A DNA stretch of 64,000 bases from contig WHVA01000416.1 of the NCBI GenBank assembly GCA_015179125.1, positions 39,133-103,132 of the forward strand, in the 5' to 3' direction. This document shows, in pieces, positions 10,395 through 20,666 of the stretch. Below the pieces are notes generated by a model. It worked only from the letters and a program-made list of their open reading frames with translations, had not been told where the DNA came from and ran no database searches. Source of the DNA: Gautieria morchelliformis (lineage: Eukaryota > Basidiomycota > Agaricomycetes > Gomphales > Gomphaceae). The position numbers were made by a program, and so were the translations under genes. Position 1 is the first letter of the stretch. Each line of letters starts with the position of its first letter.

Positions 10395-12360
10395 GGTTTG
10401 TTGACCCCGAAGTGTCCCGAGAGAATGTGATCGTGCTTGTATTGCAGGATGCGAAGTCGAAGGTCTTGGGCTGCTGGAACATAGGTTCGGTTGTCAAGTT
10501 TGAGAAATCCCTCGGGGTCTGTGGTCCACCTCGGGTCATTAACCAAGCCGAGGTGCGACTTGGCTATGGGGTCCGAGGGGAGGTTTGCCAGTATGTCAGC
10601 TCGGATCTGCTCGGTATCAAGCAGTGAAGCGGCTCGGAGTACGACGGGAGCGAGGTTAGTAGCTCTAAGGGACGATGCCAGCTGGTGCTGAGTAAACACT
10701 GGCCGTAGGTTCTGCGGGTTTATGGTGGCATAGTCGCTATTCCCCTCTTTAAGGTAGACGTCCCATCGTCTAGTGAGAGAGTCAGGCTTCGTTCCGAGGC
10801 GACCTGGTCGGAAGCGTATGACGAGGTTGAACTGGGAAAGGTATTCCGACCACCGAGCTTGTCGACGGGTCAAGAGCTTCGTAGTTGAAAAGTATTCGAG
10901 GTTCTTGTGATCGGTGATAACGTCAACTGGTTCGCCTGAGCCCTCTAGGTAGTGTCGCCAGCGTTGAAAGGCTTCAAAAATGGCGAGGAGCTCCTTGTCG
11001 TGAACATCGTAGTTGAGCTCGGTAGAGGTGAATGTGCGGGAGTGGAAAGCGACGGGATGAAGTTCGCCTTCCGAGGTTCGTAGTGATAAGATTGCCGCTA
11101 AGGCATAATCTGATGCATCAGTCTCTACGATCAGTGGAAGGTCAGGAATCCAGTGAGTAAGGATAGGAGCGGTAGTGAACGCCCTCTTCAACAGGTTGAA
11201 AGCCCGTCGACAATCCTCGGAAAAATTCCAAGGGGTACCCTTGCGGGTAAGTCGGGTGAGAGGAATGGTGATGTCGGAGTAGTTGTGAATGAAACGTCGG
11301 TAGAAGTTGGCGAAGCCGAGGAAGGATTGGATGTCGCGAACTTTGCGAGGTTCAGGCCAGTCTTGAATGACCTTTACCTTGTCATCCGCCATAGTGAGGC
11401 CCTCGGGAGAGAGTATGTAGCCGAGGAATTCAACCGAGTCGCGATGGAACTCGCATTTGTCTTCTTTGGCGAAGAGGTTGTTGAGTCGTAGTCGTCGCAA
11501 GACTTCCTTGACATGTTCAACATGTTTGGAGGGGTCACTGGAGTAGATTAGAATGTCATCCAAGTATACCACCACACAAACGTCCAAAAGGTCGGCGAAC
11601 ACCTCGTTCATGAATCTCTGGAAGGCAGCAGGGCCATTAGTGAGACCAAATGGCATAACCAACCATTCAAAAGACCCATAGCGAGTCCTGAAGGCGGTTT
11701 TCCATTCGTCACCCTCGGCCACCCGTACGAGGTGGTAAGCGTGACGAAGGTCAATTTTCGTATAGATGCGAGCATTCTTTGGAGCATCAAGTAAGTCAGC
11801 AATCAATGGCAATGGATACCGATCTTTTTTTGAGATTTTGTTCAAACCTCGGAAGTCGACACACAACCGAAGTGAGCCATCTTTTTTGCGAACGAACAAT
11901 ACCGGTGCACCATGAGGCGAGCGTGAAGGTCGGATGAAACCGATGTTTAAATGCTCGTCGATGAACTCGCGAAGTGCTTTGAGTTCGGAAGCTGAGAGAG
12001 AGTAGATGGGACCGATAGGTGGCGAGGTCCCTTCTTCGAGGTTGATTTTGATATCGTGAGGTCGGTGGGGAGCTAGAGTGTCAGCGCGTGCTTTGCTGAA
12101 CACATCTGCAAATTCGTGATATACTTCGGGAACATGTTTCTTAACGTTCTCAGGAAGCTCGGAAGAGCTTCCTCCCGATGTTGCCCCTCTGGCGAGGAGC
12201 TCAGGCGAAGCCAAATTGAGCTGAAACACTTCGGACCCTTCCAATCTAGATGCGCGCATGAAAGCGGGTGCATTGATTAGGGAAACGAGGGTGCTTGCAA
12301 CTTCGGAAGCGAGGTCGGAGGCGGGGGCGAAGATGCCGTAGGCGAGGTCGAAGTCGTAGC
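10385..12360 (-). CDS. pol: Element 1 reverse transcriptase-RNase H (pol, middle part)
   Basis: The open run of reverse transcriptase and RNase H extends upstream of its first Met (12259) at least to about 12360 (FGYDFDLAYGIFAPASDLASEVASTLVSLINAPAF). Motifs in order: VLFVRKKDGSLRLCVDFRGLN, YPLPLI, KIDLRHAYH, MPFGLTNGPAAFQRFMN, the catalytic VYLDDILIYS, FLGFANFYRRFI, then RNase H blocks ETDASDYALAAILS, HPVAFHSRTF, YDVHDKELLAIF and TDHKNLEYF. The enzymes copy element RNA into DNA and remove the template. The run ends in a shifted frame at 10385 just before the integrase because one base is missing. It is offset from the protease frame upstream. Confidence 0.9.
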
Positions 12361-12804
12361 CGAAGCTGAGCGGGCTGACGTCGCCGGGGTCGCTGGAGTC
12401 GTTGTTAGGTCGATGGTCTTGAAAGTAATACTGCCCAATACCCAGTCAATCGACGGATTGTAGCGGGTGAGCCAGTTGTGGCCAAGTACCATCGAGCAAC
12501 TTGAGTCGAGCGAGGTTACGTAGAAGGTAACCCATTGTTGTTCGCCGGTCGGAAAGCAAATGCAGAGGTCTAGAGCTTGGGTAATGGTAGTGTTAGTACT
12601 ACCGTCAAATAGTTTCAAGGGTATAGGAGAGACAGGATAAGCAGGCATGGAGTACTTCTGGACAAATCTGGATTCAATAAAACAGTCTGAGGACCCGCAG
12701 TCAACTAATGCAACAAAAGCGACGTTGGGCAGCGAAGGCGAGGTTAGATCTACATTAAGGGAATCTTTGGACAATGAATGAGAAGCGGCGCTGAGTCTGA
12801 GCAC
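12277..12804 (-). CDS. pol: Element 1 retropepsin-like protease region
   Basis: About 175 codons with the aspartic protease signature ALVDCGSSDCFIE (D-C-G instead of the common D-S/T-G), MVLGHNWLTRYNPSIDW, and a Thr/Ser/Pro-rich end. It would cut the Gag and Pol polyproteins. It lies 50 bp after the Gag stop in another frame and runs into a frame that overlaps the upstream extension of the reverse transcriptase run, so protease and reverse transcriptase are not in one frame here. Whether this is programmed shifting or decay cannot be told from one copy. There is no ATG; the run opens at GTG. Confidence 0.8.
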   Translation of the reverse strand: MLRLSAASHSLSKDSLNVDLTSPSLPNVAFVALVDCGSSDCFIESRFVQKYSMPAYPVSPIPLKLFDGSTNTTITQALDLCICFPTGEQQWVTFYVTSLDSSCSMVLGHNWLTRYNPSIDWVLGSITFKTIDLTTTPATPATSARSASATTSTSPTASSPPPPTSLPKLQAPSFP

Positions 12805-12854
12805 ACGGGTGAGGTTACCGCAATCCTCGGATCGTGTGGTTCCGAGGTTGCTAC

Positions 12855-14087
12855 CTATTTTTTCACCTCCGTAATGGAGGCTGAAGTCCCCTCGTTAGGG
12901 GTCTTCGTTGCCCGACCTTTAGAACCGCTACTATTGGTAGACTTGTTCTTCGGGCAGTCCTTGACGACGTGACCTTTGGTGCCGCAAAGCAGACAAAGTC
13001 CTTGGTCGACCCGACGTTGGCGCTCCTCGGGAAGCAGTTTGCCATCCTTCCCGAGTTTGCTCGAAATGTCGGGCTGGCTCTTGTTGTTCGAAGAATTGTT
13101 GTTGTTGGAACCCTTGCCGCTGTTGTTAGTCTTGTTGCGGTTCTTATTGTTATTGGAACCACTGGAAGACTGGTGGTTGTTAGTGGCATTGCTACTGGAC
13201 TGATTAGTGGTGCGTGCAGGCTGGGAGCTACGACCATTGATCATGGCGTCGTATTCCTTTCGCTCCCAGTAACGGCTATCGCATTCCAGCGCGAAGTTCC
13301 TAAGCTCGGCGAGGCTGCGGAATCGAGGGAAGTGAAGTAAGTCGTCCTTGATCCGTTTGGCCAAGCCCTTGTAGGCAAAGTGTCGGAGGGCCGCGTCGTT
13401 CCACTGAGTCCGAGTCGAAGCTCGGGCGAAGTCGATAAAGAATCGCGCGGCCTTGTGGTGCTCTTTCATAACGATCTTCTCGAGGTCAATCTCGGCTTGG
13501 GCCGCGTTGTCGTATGGGCCGAAGTTAAGCTCGAGCTCGGCCTTGAAGCTGTCCCAGTCCTCGAGCCAATCTGGCTCGGGTTGGACTTCGCCGAGGATCG
13601 CCGGCTCGAAATATTGCAGAGCCGAGCCGGACAGGTAAGAAATAGCATACTGCACCTTCGAGGCCCCAGTCTTGAACGCGGTGGGGCGATCTCTGAAGTT
13701 GAGTACACATTGAAGGAAGAAAGTGCGAAGCTTGGCTTGGTCAGTACCGTCATAACTATCCGGTTCCTTGACCTTGGCTCGTGCTTCGGATTCGCGAGGT
13801 TTCGCGAGTTTGATGAACACTCGACGCATAAGCTCGTTGTCCTCGAGGTCACCGAGGTCCTCGGGCGGAAGGTTGGGGAGGTCCCGATCGTTGTCAGAAC
13901 TTCTAGAGCCATCACCTGGATCACCTGAAGGGTCACCGAGGTTAGCCCTACCTTTGCCTTTGTTACTAGGCTCGGCGGGGTCTGCGAGGGGTATCCCCGG
14001 GGACGGGGGTGAGTCATCGGGGGCTTCCGAGAAACGTCGCTGTTCTGAGATACCCCGAAGGGTGCGAGAACGAGTTATCATGGACAT
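12855..14087 (-). CDS. gag: Element 1 Gag
   Basis: 410 codons from ATG 14087, 44 bp inside the 5' LTR boundary. The N-terminal third is Pro/Ser/Asp-rich and disordered. The retrotransposon Gag core follows (PDSYDGTDQAKLRTFFLQC, AISYLSGSALQYFEP, WLEDWDSFKAELELNFGPYD, FIDFARAST, ALRHFAYKGLAKRIKDDLLHFP), then an Asn/Ser-rich linker, and a CCHC zinc knuckle CLLCGTKGHVVKDC at residues about 365-378. It forms the particle and packages element RNA. The run is intact. Confidence 0.92.
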   Translation of the reverse strand: MSMITRSRTLRGISEQRRFSEAPDDSPPSPGIPLADPAEPSNKGKGRANLGDPSGDPGDGSRSSDNDRDLPNLPPEDLGDLEDNELMRRVFIKLAKPRESEARAKVKEPDSYDGTDQAKLRTFFLQCVLNFRDRPTAFKTGASKVQYAISYLSGSALQYFEPAILGEVQPEPDWLEDWDSFKAELELNFGPYDNAAQAEIDLEKIVMKEHHKAARFFIDFARASTRTQWNDAALRHFAYKGLAKRIKDDLLHFPRFRSLAELRNFALECDSRYWERKEYDAMINGRSSQPARTTNQSSSNATNNHQSSSGSNNNKNRNKTNNSGKGSNNNNSSNNKSQPDISSKLGKDGKLLPEERQRRVDQGLCLLCGTKGHVVKDCPKNKSTNSSGSKGRATKTPNEGTSASITEVKK

Positions 14088-14130
14088 CGTGAAAAAAGGG
14101 ATACGTAGGGTGTAAGCAGTCTGAAAATAC

Positions 14131-14691
14131 TGTTACGATACGATCCGTCGTAAGGTTGACCGAGGTCGGGGACGAAACCCGAGTCAAGGTCCGAGGTTAC
14201 AGGGCGAGGTTTGGATGGGGAAGTCGGAGAGGGACTTGGCTTCAGCTTATGTGCTGCGCCGACCCTACGCACGAGTCCCAACTTCGGAGGTAAACGAATA
14301 AGAGGCGAGGTTCTAGCTTAAGAGGCGAGGCGTAGAAACTAGCTAGGGATCGAAGGGACACGATAGTTGATTTTCAGACTAAGGAGTAGGAATGCATACA
14401 AGGGGGTTATATACGGACGAGGTGCAAGTCAGGGGCGAACAGATTAGTGGAGGTCAGGGCGGGGTCAGGAGACCGAGGTCAGGGCGAGGTAATATACGAA
14501 TGATGCGTGATGGAGCGGAATCAGTAACTAAGGGGATACGGGCATGGGATCAAGGTCGGATATGAGTTCAAGCTCGGGATCGGGCTCGGGCACGGACAAG
14601 TATCATATGTACTCGGGCATGAATATCACAAGGCTCGGGCTCGGAAGAAGGTTCTACCGGTAAGTAGCCGGCCAAAGGCCGGGTCCTTACA
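14131..14691 (-). repeat. 5' LTR of element 1
   Basis: Identical to 7151-7711 apart from three base differences. It would carry the promoter for leftward transcription. On the element strand the sequence after its inner end is GTATTTTCAGACTGC; I cannot match it to a tRNA primer. Confidence 0.95.
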
Positions 14692-15430
14692 GTTGTTGGG
14701 ACAAGGTGTACATGAGACGTGAGTCTATCTATGATTACCATGAGGTAATCACAGTCATTCGACTTGGGCAATGGGCCCATGAAGTCGATCCCAATAGATT
14801 GCCATGGTCTATCGGGTATGGGCAGGCTATGTAGTAGCCCTGCAGGCCACTGCGTGCCTGTCTTGGTAGTCTGACACTTCACACACAAAGTGCAGAATGC
14901 CTCGACGTCCGAGGCCATACTGGGCCACCAGTATGTTCTTCGAATGTAGTTCGAAGTTTTCAGTTGACCGTAGTGGCCAATTGTCTGGTGGGCGTGATCA
15001 ATTATGATCTCGATCAGCCTCCTTCCCCCTTGAAACATGTTCCAAGGGATGGCTATGACATCCCTCTTGAGCTGATTCTTCGTCCAAATCAGCCCATCCC
15101 CGATGCTGAATCTTGGATGTGCATCCTGGTTCGCCATGATCTTTGCGAACATGGGCTCCTTATGGTAGGAGTCGCGTAGGACAAGTCCAAACTCTCTTCT
15201 ACACTTATGCGTAGGGGAGCTCCATCATTGCCGCAGATGTCGTTGTCGTTGTCTGGAAACGACACGTCGTGGCGAGGTTCCTTGACGGAGCCTTCGTTCA
15301 TAGCCTCTGCTTCTAATATTCGTGGCTCTGTTTTCTCCACGAGGCGAGTTGATCACCTCATAGCTGCTGTACGCAGCTCCATGTATCGAGTATTCGCGCA
15401 AATGGCAGAATGGGGCTCTGACCAGAGTTG
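14692..15430 (-). pseudogene. Ty3 pol fragment, C-like family (connection domain and integrase N-terminus)
   Basis: Reading leftwards: ELRTAAMR, a TGA where the related element C has CGC (CGA to TGA likely), LVEKTEPRILEAEAMNEG, then MFAKIMANQDAHPRF, DGLIWTKNQLKRDVIAIP, AHQTIGHYGQLKT, YIRRTYWWPSM, FCTLCVKCQTTKTG and PWQSIGIDFMGPLPKSNDCDYLMVIIDRLTS, ending at VHLVPT where the LTR of element 1 begins. It is the close counterpart of 44.4-45.1 kb in element C. The rest of the integrase is not found on the other side of element 1. Confidence 0.85.
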
Positions 15431-15439
15431 ATCATTACA

Positions 15440-17110
15440 CAACTGTCTAGCAGTCCAGGACTCAAAATTATTGTGTTGAGTATGGCAAATAGGGCACCGG
15501 TAACATCCCTTTCCTTGATTCTGCGATGTACTCGAGGCTCAGGGATGGTTATCCAACTTTGGGTCAGGTCTTACACCATTTACCTCAGTCTTCACGGATG
15601 GTTGGTTTTCTCTAGATCCCTGAAGACTCTGAAGAAGGCTAGCATATTACAGGGAGGAGTGAAATCTCTGCTTGCCATCATCCGTGTATCTATGGGAGAC
15701 CTTTCTCTCAGCGTCGGCGACCAAGGGGGAATCAATAGGTTGGTTTCTGTCAACCTCTTAGCCATCCCGGCCCTGGCCAAACTTTCGATCACTTCCCCAC
15801 CTGCGGCAGTGTTTGGTTTCACGTGATTCATATGTTAACGCAATCCGTCCTTTGGCTATTCTTCTCATTCATTCTTCAGCATCATTGCCTCAACGATTCG
15901 AGGCCGTGATGGCACTTGTTGGGTGCATTTATGCTCCTGCACCAAAATCAAGCATAATATATTCAATTTATTGTGTGGTGTTTCAATATTTTCTCATACT
16001 GTTCTTGTACCATGCATCCACTCCCCTGCTTATTTTCGAAATTTTCTAGCCACTCCCTATCTCTCCATTCCATTCTGTTATTTCTATTTTCATAGGCGGC
16101 TGCACCCAGCGGAGTTTGAAATGACTTCGACGCGCGAGCCCTTGGGCGCTAAAGGGCCGGGTGCAAGTATATGCCTTCTGAGACAGGATTACACTCCTCT
16201 CTCAGTGACAATAAATTCACTGAGAGAGGCGAGTAGTATTCTTCATATTTACATAGCATGTTGACTGAAAATCATGTAGTGTATTTGATTCTAGGTATTG
16301 TATTAATACATTAGTGACAATAAATTCACTGAGAGAGTGTATTTGATTCTAGCTTTCTAAGAACTCTACCGAACCTTCCCTGCCATAGCCCCTAGTTGCT
16401 AACAGCACTTACTAATAATATGTCTTCCACTACTCCCGAGGCTGCAGAGCGCATGAGCGCTTTCCGTTTTATTTATGGACGCAGTCACCGCAAGGACGCT
16501 AGTAGGCAACATTGTCAAATGCACAGAGATGCATCTTCTTGACAGCAATATCATGTTGCGCTGTGCATCCACAGAGTTGATATGCAACCTCATTGGGGGT
16601 GCTGAGGGGTCATTCAATTACTTTGGGAGCACCATGGACTCCAGCGCCCTAGACTTCAGATCCTCGTTGCACTCTCGAATGTCGATGATCTTCCAACCAG
16701 ATTGGCTGCATCTGGTGCCCTCACCACATTAATGGCTTCTCCCGATACATGTCAAACCCTGGAGAAACTCGAGATCAAGCGCCATCGTGTCCTGCCGATT
16801 CTCGTGGAACTCATCTCTCCAGAGATTGCACGGGCATATAGAGAAGAGCAGCCTGAAGATGAAGACGAAATGACTGATAATGGGAGTGGGGAGGACCTGG
16901 GCCTGGTACATCGAGGTGTGGTATGTGTGCGCAATCTGTTTGCAAACCTCTATGCCAAAGAGGACAGAAAAACCATGTCTCTCGAAGCTGACTCGCGGGG
17001 TCTTGTGAGGGCTCTTGTCCAAACCATCAAATCAAACACGGGAGGCACAGAGAATGGAGCGGTATTGAAAGCTGCTGCAGAGGACTGAAGTGGATACTAC
17101 AATCCGATGT
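15440..17110 (+). pseudogene. UNC-45/Cro1-like myosin chaperone gene, decayed and split by a solo LTR
   Basis: The armadillo-like C-terminal region of the UNC-45/She4/Cro1 family, which helps fold and assemble myosin. Readable blocks: ILQGGVKSLLAIIR, VNLLAIPALAKLSITSPPAAVF, NAIRPLAILLIHSSASLPQRFEAVMAL, TPEAAERMSAF, MLRCASTELICNLIG, ILVALSNVDDLPTRLAASGALTTLM, KHRVLPILVELI, LVHRGVVCVRNLF and, at the end, LKWILQSDVK before a TAA. Defects include an extra T at about 15821, frame changes near 16450 and 16660, and one missing base at about 17087. A 488-bp LTR (15917-16404) sits inside the exon. Only this C-terminal part is present, so this is a decayed fragment; an intact copy may exist elsewhere. 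Confidence 0.8.
15917..16404 (+). mobile_element. Solo LTR, 488 bp, TSD GCACT
   Basis: TGTTGGGTGCATTTATG at the start and GTTGCTAACA at the end. It is flanked by GCACT on both sides (15912-15916 and 16405-16409). The same LTR, of the same length, is at 41117-41604 with a different TSD, and an inverted diverged copy ends at 19378. Orientation is arbitrary because no coding region is attached. Confidence 0.92.
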
Positions 17111-17439
17111 GAAGTTACCACTGTAACACTGTGTTGTGTCTCTATTTAGGATGACGCTCTTACTGTAATTCTGAGAATCAAAACCGGTCACATTCTTGTT
17201 GATCATAATGCATGAAGCTTCGAAGTGGACACCGTAGCTAGCATTAAAATTATTAGGGCAAAGCTGTGAAATATTGGCTCATATTGCCAATTGTTCTGTA
17301 CAAGATTGCAGGATGCTCGTGGGGCGATATATATCCACCGAAACCTAGCAGAAGAGGTCATTGGAGAATTTGGGCTCAATCCCCTGCTAGTAAGTCTCTG
17401 CGATCAGTTGGTCATTGCCACCAAGGTTAACTTGGTCAC
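17111..17439. other. Non-coding between two gene remnants
   Basis: No reading frame is supported here. It may include the UNC-45 3' flank and degraded upstream sequence of the reductase remnant. Confidence 0.4.
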
Positions 17440-17880
17440 TGTTTCATTGCCCTAGCTCAGCTGCGCACACTCGACAAGAAAAAAATGAGTGATGTTCTCG
17501 AAGCCATCGCTAAGGAAGTCGGAACGCAGCGTATTACGGCTGGTAAATAATCACACTGCCAAGGTCATGACACTCATCCTCATGAATTTCAGTCGCTATC
17601 GCGCATACCATGCATGCACAAGGCACCCTATGTGTTCCCTGTCATAGGAGGTTGCAAGGTTGAGCACTTGGAGGATAATCTAATATCGACTTGGAGGCTC
17701 TCGGCATCAGGCTCACTCCCAAACAGCCCGAGTACATTGGCAGCATACTGCCTACTGTAAAGGCTTCCCAAAGGCGGTCATTGTGTGCCCTTATTTATTG
17801 TCACTTTCCTGATGCATTGTCTCGTTTCCATAACTAGGGAGAAATGGTACCTACCCTACACCACCAGTCGAGGTTCTTCT
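17440..17880 (+). pseudogene. Aldo-keto reductase (aryl-alcohol dehydrogenase type) remnant
   Basis: KKKMSDVLEAIAKEVGTQRITA is followed by an intron-like gtaaat...tttcag (about 17543-17593), then AIAHTM, KAPYVFPVIGGCKVEHLEDN, LEALGIRLTPKQPEYIGSILP. These are the C-terminal blocks of fungal NADPH-dependent aryl-alcohol dehydrogenase-like aldo-keto reductases. The frame changes several times (near 17610 and 17690) and the N-terminal barrel with the catalytic Tyr is absent, so it is a dead fragment. Confidence 0.65.
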
Positions 17881-18090
17881 TTGGCACAGGTTTCCAAGAC
17901 GATGTCCCTGAAACATTGTTGTCGATTGTTTGTGTCACATTTCTCCAACCTTGAATAAACCTTTTCTAGCAGAGCTTTCCTAGACGTCACTCTTCCCACT
18001 TTCACTGTGGTTTCTGGGGGATTTCAGCAATCTTTCACCTAGTGTATTTCCACAAGCTCTCAGTTCCCATGTTGTGAAGCCCTGTGTGAT

Positions 18091-19475
18091 TAGTGATGGG
18101 CACGGCCCGGCTCGGCCCCAAAGCCCGGTCTTGGGCCCGGCTTGCTCGGGCTCGGGCTTGCCAAATCCTGAGCCAGGCCCTTAACAGCCGGCCTGGCTCG
18201 GCTCGGGCTAAGCCCGGCTTGGGCCGCGGCCTGTTGGTGGGGAACTAGTAGATATGTATCGCACCTGTACCAACATGCGCACCCACATCGCCACCGCCCG
18301 CAGCGGTCGCGGCCGCCTCCCCTACACCAGCCGGCCCACCCCATGCACCCGCAGCCCCCATACGCACGTACGCAGCTGCATGTGCGCGCACACGCCCACC
18401 CATGCCCACCCGCACACACACCCGCACACACCCGCACACGCACACTGAGGAGCAAGGCTGCTCTCGCGCTCCTCGCGTGTACCTGCACATGCCACGTGAC
18501 GTGCGTCAGCCGTGCCATAAGCCACGCGCGGTATTCAACCCTGCGCTGCAGGGCCAGGGGTGGGCGGCGCGGCCGCGCGGGGGTGCAGGGGGCAGCGAGA
18601 AGGGCTCGGTGGGTCCAGGTGTGAAGGAGAAGGAGGGGCTGGAGATGGGGCGGGGCTCTCGAGGCCCTGGTAGGGGCGATGGTGGGCGGAAGGAAAAGGT
18701 GAAGAGCCGGGCGGCGGCGGCGGCGGAAAAAGAGATCCTTTATGTAAGGCCACAATAACTACAATAGATGACATTCCATGACTAAAATCCTAAACTGGCA
18801 GTTCTAAGCCAGCTTACCGTAAGTAGAAGTATCCTTTCTGGCCACCGAAGATCCTATGGTTCGGGCGCCTATGAGGCCGCTGTAGAGGACAGGAATTATA
18901 GGCAGTAGGTATGGACTTGTTATTCAAAAGAATAGACTAGAAATCAATTCACTCTCTCAGTGAATTTAGTGGTCACTCTAAATATATTATACACTACCTA
19001 GAAATCAATTCACTACAGAGGATTTCTAGGTCAATAAATGCAAAGACTACTAGACTAATTTACTTGCCTCTCTCAGTGAATTTAGTGGTCACTGAGAGAG
19101 GGGGAAATGTGTTCCACTGCGCATGTACTACTACCCGGCCCTTTAGCGCCCAAGAGCTCGCGCGTCGAAGTCATTTCAGACTCCGCTGGGTGCAGCCGCT
19201 TGTGAAAGTAGGAATAACAAGATGAAATAGAAAAATAAAGAATGAGTGGAAAATTTCGAAAATAACCAGAGAAATGGATGCATAATACAAGAACAATGTG
19301 AGAAGAAATTGGAAGGCCACACAACAAATTGGATATATTATGCTTGATTTTGGTGCAGGAGCATAAATGCACCCAACAGCCGCGGCTTCCGGGCTCGGCT
19401 CGGGCTTGTCAAAACCTGAGCCAGGCCCGGAAGCCCGGCGCACCAACGGCTTGGGCCGGGCCGTGCCCATCACTA
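18091..19475. mobile_element. Non-autonomous hAT-like DNA transposon, 1385 bp
   Basis: The ends TAGTGATGGGCACGGCCCGG (18091) and its exact inverse (to 19475) are terminal inverted repeats. Both are bordered by the 8-bp duplication TGTGTGAT (18083-18090 and 19476-19483), as expected for hAT. Subterminal DNA is filled with GGCTCGGGC/GCCCGGCTTGGGCC repeats, likely transposase-binding sites. The interior (18245-18760) is GC-rich with CA-rich runs and encodes no transposase. An inverted LTR copy lies within at about 18940-19378. Confidence 0.85.
18940..19378 (-). mobile_element. Diverged inverted copy of the 488-bp solo LTR, inside the hAT element
   Basis: The complement of 19378 downward begins TGTTGGGTGCATTTATGCTCC and follows the solo LTR of 15917, including the CTCTCTCAGTGA...TCACTGAGAGAG hairpin motif, but diverges toward 18940. 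No far end matching GCTAACA was found. Confidence 0.6.
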
Positions 19476-19705
19476 TGTGTGATGTTTGCAAAAGTCGGTG
19501 CGTAATATGCGAACAAAACGTTCACTGCCGCCTGTGAAGCCACAATCATCTCCAGTCGATGTTTGTGTAAGCCTGGTGTGAGCCACTCGACATGCTTGCA
19601 GATAGCTAATCCATATGCTCACCAGCCTGACTCCCGTCCCGCTTGTCAAACTTAAGTCCTCACCTGTTATCTCACACCTTCACCACACATCAACTGACCA
19701 CTGCG

Positions 19706-20044
19706 ATGGACAAGGTCACTATTCCCTCATCGATCACAAAATTCGAAATCAACACGAACAACATTGCCGTGTTCCTGGAAGGCCGGGCCCATTCTCTTGA
19801 AATCAAAATTACCCCGACAGCCCCAGGTCCAGTGGTATGTTTCCTCAGTGGCTTTCATCTTTTACAAGGGTTTAACGCTATCTATTGCCAGACACTAATC
19901 ATAAATGTGGGAGAAGCCCCGCCTGTGCTCGTGGATGCGAAGGAGCCTCGAAGCGCTGCCATGCAGCGGGTTTCAGATACATCCGACAAACCCGAACCAA
20001 GGCCCTTCCTTCAGGTTCCAGCCTTCGGGCAAAGAAAATATTGA
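19706..20044 (+). CDS. Unrecognised small spliced gene
   Basis: I do not recognise it. ATG 19706 opens MDKVTIPSSITKFEINTNNI...PGPV (43 codons). A 57-nt intron (19835-19891, gtatgt...gccag) joins in phase to TLIINVGEAPPVLVDAKEP...QVPAFGQRKY and a TGA at 20042-20044. The protein would be about 92 residues, hydrophilic, with no membrane segment. The TGA may be a mutated CGA, since other frames stay open to about 20160. It might be the start of a larger gene that includes 20667-21649, but no junction was proved. Confidence 0.35.
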   Translation: MDKVTIPSSITKFEINTNNIAVFLEGRAHSLEIKITPTAPGPVVCFLSGFHLLQGFNAIYCQTLIINVGEAPPVLVDAKEPRSAAMQRVSDTSDKPEPRPFLQVPAFGQRKY

Positions 20045-20666
20045 CGTGTTTGGACGATTATCCAATCCTGGATCATGATCATGACGCCGATCGCCATGAG
20101 ACACCCAATGCCAGAGACATAGTGAGTGATGCTTTTCTTGCTGTGAGGCACTGGCGCTGACTCCGAGTCATGGGTCAAGGACTTCACATTGTCTTCAATA
20201 CCATGAGTTCCCAACAGGATTCAGACCGCGAATGACAAGATAGCGATGGCACCAAGTGGCTTTCGCTATAGCATGCCATCGCGCCGACCTGCCCCGTTCC
20301 CAGTGTCACCGATTGAACATGCAGCCAAGAGGTCTAAGACACATGATGGCATATTAGAGTGATTCGGTCTCTGAGTGACATTTCCTCAAATATTAGTCAG
20401 ACGTCCCGAAACAATAGAATTTGTCATCCATGCTGTTCTTTGTTGACACCCACTGTTATCTCCACTCGTCTGACCACCCGAATGCCAGCGGTCAAGCAGA
20501 AACTGCCTGACTGTCCGTGAGACTGCTTTGTCAGTTTTGGTGACCCAGCTGAACACCCACAGCCTGAAGTCCCGCAAAAAATATACACCAAATTGTGTGG
20601 CCCTGCTGGATAGTTGGGCCGAGTCCCAGGTGAGTGCTTGCCCCATAAAACAAAACTCCCACCTCA
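20045..20666. other. No gene assigned
   Basis: Short open runs only. It may hold decayed exons of the surrounding unrecognised genes. Confidence 0.3.

Larger units (their letters stand above)
7151..14691 (-). mobile_element. Ty3/gypsy LTR retrotransposon, element 1
   Basis: A 7541-bp element reading leftwards. It has two 561-bp LTRs differing at three positions by eye, Gag, protease, reverse transcriptase-RNase H, integrase with chromodomain, and an extra gene on the opposite strand between integrase and 3' LTR. Its frame shifts from reverse transcriptase to integrase by loss of one base at about 10388, so this copy is probably not autonomous. No 5-bp target duplication flanks it (AGAGC on the left, GTTGT on the right), and the flanks come from two different Ty3 families. 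CGAGG/CCTCG is strikingly frequent throughout. Confidence 0.9.

Noticed and set aside
12969-13340. Plus-strand ORFs opposite gag of element 1
   Set aside because: Shadows of the intact Gag; no independent signal, unlike the antisense gene at 7884-9043 which has no sense ORF opposite it.
15917-16404. Reading the 488-bp unit as a MITE
   Set aside because: TG...CA ends, 5-bp duplications and length fit a solo LTR better; kept as LTR with the small-element alternative noted.
17880-17950. Possible link of DVPETLLS to the DVPETFVAS block near 6180
   Set aside because: Short match only; surrounding sequence is unrelated.
18090-18758. Several ORFs of 60-221 codons on both strands in GC-rich DNA
   Set aside because: They lie in the hAT element with CA and CGG runs, have biased low-complexity composition and no family resemblance.
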